This document shows positions 62,159 through 64,000 of a stretch of DNA of 64,000 bases, in pieces; positions within the stretch are counted from its first letter, which is position 1; every line of letters starts with the position of its first letter. The stretch lies in assembly GCF_001885945.1 (NCBI RefSeq), contig NZ_JXKQ01000001.1, positions 248,001-312,000 on the forward strand, given 5' to 3'. A program made the translations under genes and the position numbers. Origin of the DNA: Enterococcus hermanniensis. GTDB lineage: Bacteria > Bacillota > Bacilli > Lactobacillales > Enterococcaceae. The notes under the pieces are model-generated. The model made no database searches. It had not been told where the DNA came from and saw only the letters and a list, made by a program, of their open reading frames with translations.

Positions 62159-62230
62159 CTATGATTCCACTCCATTCATTTTTAACTCTCTATGAAAAGG
62201 GTAACATTGAAAGCGGTCACTGACTAGTTA

Positions 62231-62270
62231 AAAATAGCCTATCACTATTTTTAGTGATAGGCTATTTTAT
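62231..62270 (-). terminator. Intrinsic terminator after the serine hydrolase gene
   Basis: Perfect 17-bp arms beginning AAAATAGCCTATCACTA with a TTTT loop. It overlaps the stop codon of the upstream minus-strand gene. Confidence 0.88.
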
Positions 62271-63205
62271 TTGATGGTTGTTGCAGCTAAAGAAAAATCA
62301 CCGATCGCAGAACGGATGGCTTCGGTATTCGTAAAGTTCTGTGTCAATACAACGATCGCAAAGGGGTTTTCTTTGGTTAAGACTAAGCCGATATCATTTT
62401 CGACAGTATCTAATTCCCCTGTTTTGTTTGCCACGACGACATCCGTCGGAAGTTTACTAGGAATTTTGGTGCGGACCGTTTGCCCTTCCATGATTTCTAG
62501 CATTGTAGAATACGGCGCGATCGCACGTTGCTGATAGAGGCGCTTCAAAAAAGTCATACAATCAGTCAGTGAGGTATAATTTTCTTTGCCTTGTGCTCGG
62601 GCATCGTTATCCAACATCAAACGCTCTAAGCGAGTATCAGGATAGCCTTGCGTTTGGAAATAGTGATTCAATTTTTCCATGCCAAAATGGGTGATCAAGG
62701 CATTGGTCGCGGCATTATCACTTTGTTGGATCATCGGAAGAAGCCAATCCATCAAGGAACTTCCTTCGATCTCCTCATTTGAATTGGCTTGGGTCAAGGC
62801 GTACTCCATGATGAATACCTTAATAACACTCGCCGACACTGTCGGTGCAGAATTATTGCTGGATAATTCTTTCCCACTATCAAAATAATAGACCCCATAG
62901 TAAACTGGATTCGCATTGGCTTGTAGCTTGCTGGCATCTAATTGTTTGGCCGCTTCCTTCGTTTGCTCAGAACTGTTCGTCATTGTCGGTAAGCTGCTAC
63001 TCGTAGTCGATACTTCCATTGGACTGCTTGACGTTGCTTTAGTTATAGTACGCGGATTTTTTTGTGTCGTTGCACTTGGTTTAGCGGGCTGATTTAATAA
63101 CCCACGGCCAACACTATAAGAAATAAGCGCGATGGCTAAAAAACAGGCCCCGATGCCAATTGATTTGACTCGTTTTATTTTTTTAGGATTTGCGTGTCTA
63201 GCCAA
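62267..63205 (-). CDS. Beta-lactamase-fold serine hydrolase, membrane-anchored
   Basis: 312 residues. A basic N-terminus and helix (about 16-34) anchor it, followed by a Ser/Thr-rich linker (about 40-95) and a class-A beta-lactamase-like domain. Motifs: SxxK at Ser126-Lys129 (SVIK), SDN (QQSDNAATN) and KTG (NKTGEL). The omega-loop Glu of real class A lactamases is not in its usual ExxLN context, so this is probably a cell-wall or regulatory serine hydrolase, not a resistance enzyme. It starts at TTG 63205 with a weak AAAGAAG ribosome site, 20 bp after the previous gene, so coupling is likely. Confidence 0.72.
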   Translation of the reverse strand: MARHANPKKIKRVKSIGIGACFLAIALISYSVGRGLLNQPAKPSATTQKNPRTITKATSSSPMEVSTTSSSLPTMTNSSEQTKEAAKQLDASKLQANANPVYYGVYYFDSGKELSSNNSAPTVSASVIKVFIMEYALTQANSNEEIEGSSLMDWLLPMIQQSDNAATNALITHFGMEKLNHYFQTQGYPDTRLERLMLDNDARAQGKENYTSLTDCMTFLKRLYQQRAIAPYSTMLEIMEGQTVRTKIPSKLPTDVVVANKTGELDTVENDIGLVLTKENPFAIVVLTQNFTNTEAIRSAIGDFSLAATTIK

Positions 63206-63225
63206 AAGGATTCAACTTCTTTCTA

Positions 63226-64000
63226 TTAAGAGATCCAGACTTCGTTGACACCATCATTTTTAGTAACGCCATCGGTTAAAGCCAAGCGAGAAGAATAAGA
63301 AACGTAGCCATAATATGTTTGAGTGCTACCGGCATCCCAAGTCACCGTGATACGGACATTCGGATTGATCATTTTAGTATCCGGCATATCTGATGGGTAT
63401 TGATCGTTGGTCTCATAACTTAAAACATCTCCGCTAGCACTAGTGATCGTTGCTTGACCAAAATACTGCGTACCGTTGACATTTTTTTGTGTCACACTAC
63501 CATTGGCTCCGATCGTTAATGAGCCTTGTTTTTGACTTGATTGTGAATAGTAGAAATAATAAGTATTTGCCCACTTAGCATAATCACCACTAAAGGCACT
63601 GCCTGAAGAAGACTTGGCTGAGTCCTTCGCCTTTTGACTAGAATCCGTGGTTTGATCCTCTTGCTTCAAGCCATCATCATTCTTTTCTTGCAGTTCATCG
63701 ACTTCATCGGCTATTTCAGCAAACTCACTTCGTCCAAGATCACTAGCTGAAATCTGACTTAATTTCAGATTAGATTTTTTGTACTCACCATTGATCGTCA
63801 ATTCTTTCGCTTCTGCGATCAACTTATCGTATTTACTGGTATCGATTTTGTTAGAAGATGACGTACTATTTAATGTAGCTGCAGTCGATGACGGTGTTGT
63901 TGCTTCATCATTAGAACTTCCCGCCAGCGCTAGCCCTACACCAACGACGACAGCTAAGATCACTACACCGCCCAGGACCATCAGCCATTTAGGAAAGCCA
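63226..64000 (-). CDS. Membrane-anchored extracytoplasmic protein, 5' end outside the window
   Basis: The frame stays open to the window edge, so the N-terminus is missing; an internal Met at 63981 is unlikely to be the real start because GFPKWL precedes it in frame. One hydrophobic segment (VLGGVVILAVVVGVGLALAG) is followed by a Ser/Thr-rich linker, a charged helical stretch (KYDKLIAEAKELTINGEY), another Ser/Lys-rich linker and a C-terminal beta domain of about 110 residues. The order cytoplasmic part (often a zinc ribbon), helix and extracellular domain is common in Lactobacillales. Function is not recognised. It is read with the serine hydrolase downstream. Confidence 0.6.
   Translation of the reverse strand, partial: GFPKWLMVLGGVVILAVVVGVGLALAGSSNDEATTPSSTAATLNSTSSSNKIDTSKYDKLIAEAKELTINGEYKKSNLKLSQISASDLGRSEFAEIADEVDELQEKNDDGLKQEDQTTDSSQKAKDSAKSSSGSAFSGDYAKWANTYYFYYSQSSQKQGSLTIGANGSVTQKNVNGTQYFGQATITSASGDVLSYETNDQYPSDMPDTKMINPNVRITVTWDAGSTQTYYGYVSYSSRLALTDGVTKNDGVNEVWIS

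Noticed and set aside
62267-63205. Reading the serine hydrolase as a beta-lactamase resistance gene
   Set aside because: The SxxK, SDN and KTG motifs are present, but the omega-loop Glu motif of class A enzymes is not recognisable, and a membrane anchor with Ser/Thr linker suggests a wall-related protein.

Overview
The window reads as a piece of chromosome from a low-GC Gram-positive coccus, most likely Enterococcus or a close relative in the Enterococcaceae. Pointers are the strong AGGAGG ribosome sites, the AmaP/DUF2273/Asp23-Gls24 stress operon, a T-box in front of thrS, an HrtBA-like pair with a divergent TetR gene, and the many 'ctGAGACAAAAGTA'-type terminator hairpins. I cannot fix the species. 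No insertion sequence, prophage, CRISPR array, rRNA or tRNA gene was seen; it looks like core and soft-core chromosome.

Layout. 1-5.4 kb: an SPFH/zinc-ribbon/TPM membrane-stress cluster, a DacA-type D,D-carboxypeptidase and a YdcF protein. 5.4-10 kb: a MacB-type ABC exporter divergent from an OmpR-type two-component system. 10-19.4 kb: AzlCD, small membrane proteins, a UbiB-family kinase, the Asp23 operon and a nucleoid-associated protein. 19.4-25.3 kb: an HrtBA-like exporter with divergent TetR and a shared operator, thrS with its T-box, and a nitroreductase broken by an in-frame stop. 25.6-30 kb: glycerol utilisation through dihydroxyacetone (PocR-AraC regulator, gldA, dhaM, dhaK, dhaL). 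30-46 kb: housekeeping and metabolic genes, a SorC regulator beside a transaldolase-like aldolase, a ClpP paralogue with Asn at the catalytic Asp position, an amino-acid permease, and a cation P-type ATPase under a yybP-ykoY (Mn2+) riboswitch. 46-49.9 kb: a sulfur amino-acid operon (trans-sulfuration enzyme plus cystine-type ABC importer). 50-58.3 kb: three drug- or redox-stress type units, each with a local regulator. 58.3-60.3 kb: a double-cubane-cluster protein with its activator ATPase. 60.6-64 kb: TerC, NanE, a beta-lactamase-fold serine hydrolase and a truncated membrane-anchored protein.

The most interesting item is the 330-nt leader of the sulfur amino-acid operon (about 49527-49858, minus strand). 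It holds a 32-codon mini-ORF with three consecutive Cys codons followed by two Met codons, a 9-bp stem around those codons, an intrinsic terminator whose 5' arm can alternatively pair with one strand of that stem, and then a second mini-ORF beginning Met-Cys-Cys with a very strong ribosome site. It has the architecture of trp-type attenuation, with cysteine as the sensed amino acid.

Several start codons were set by ribosome-site position rather than by the longest frame: TTG for the P-type ATPase and one TetR gene, GTG for the DUF441 and GyrI-like genes.
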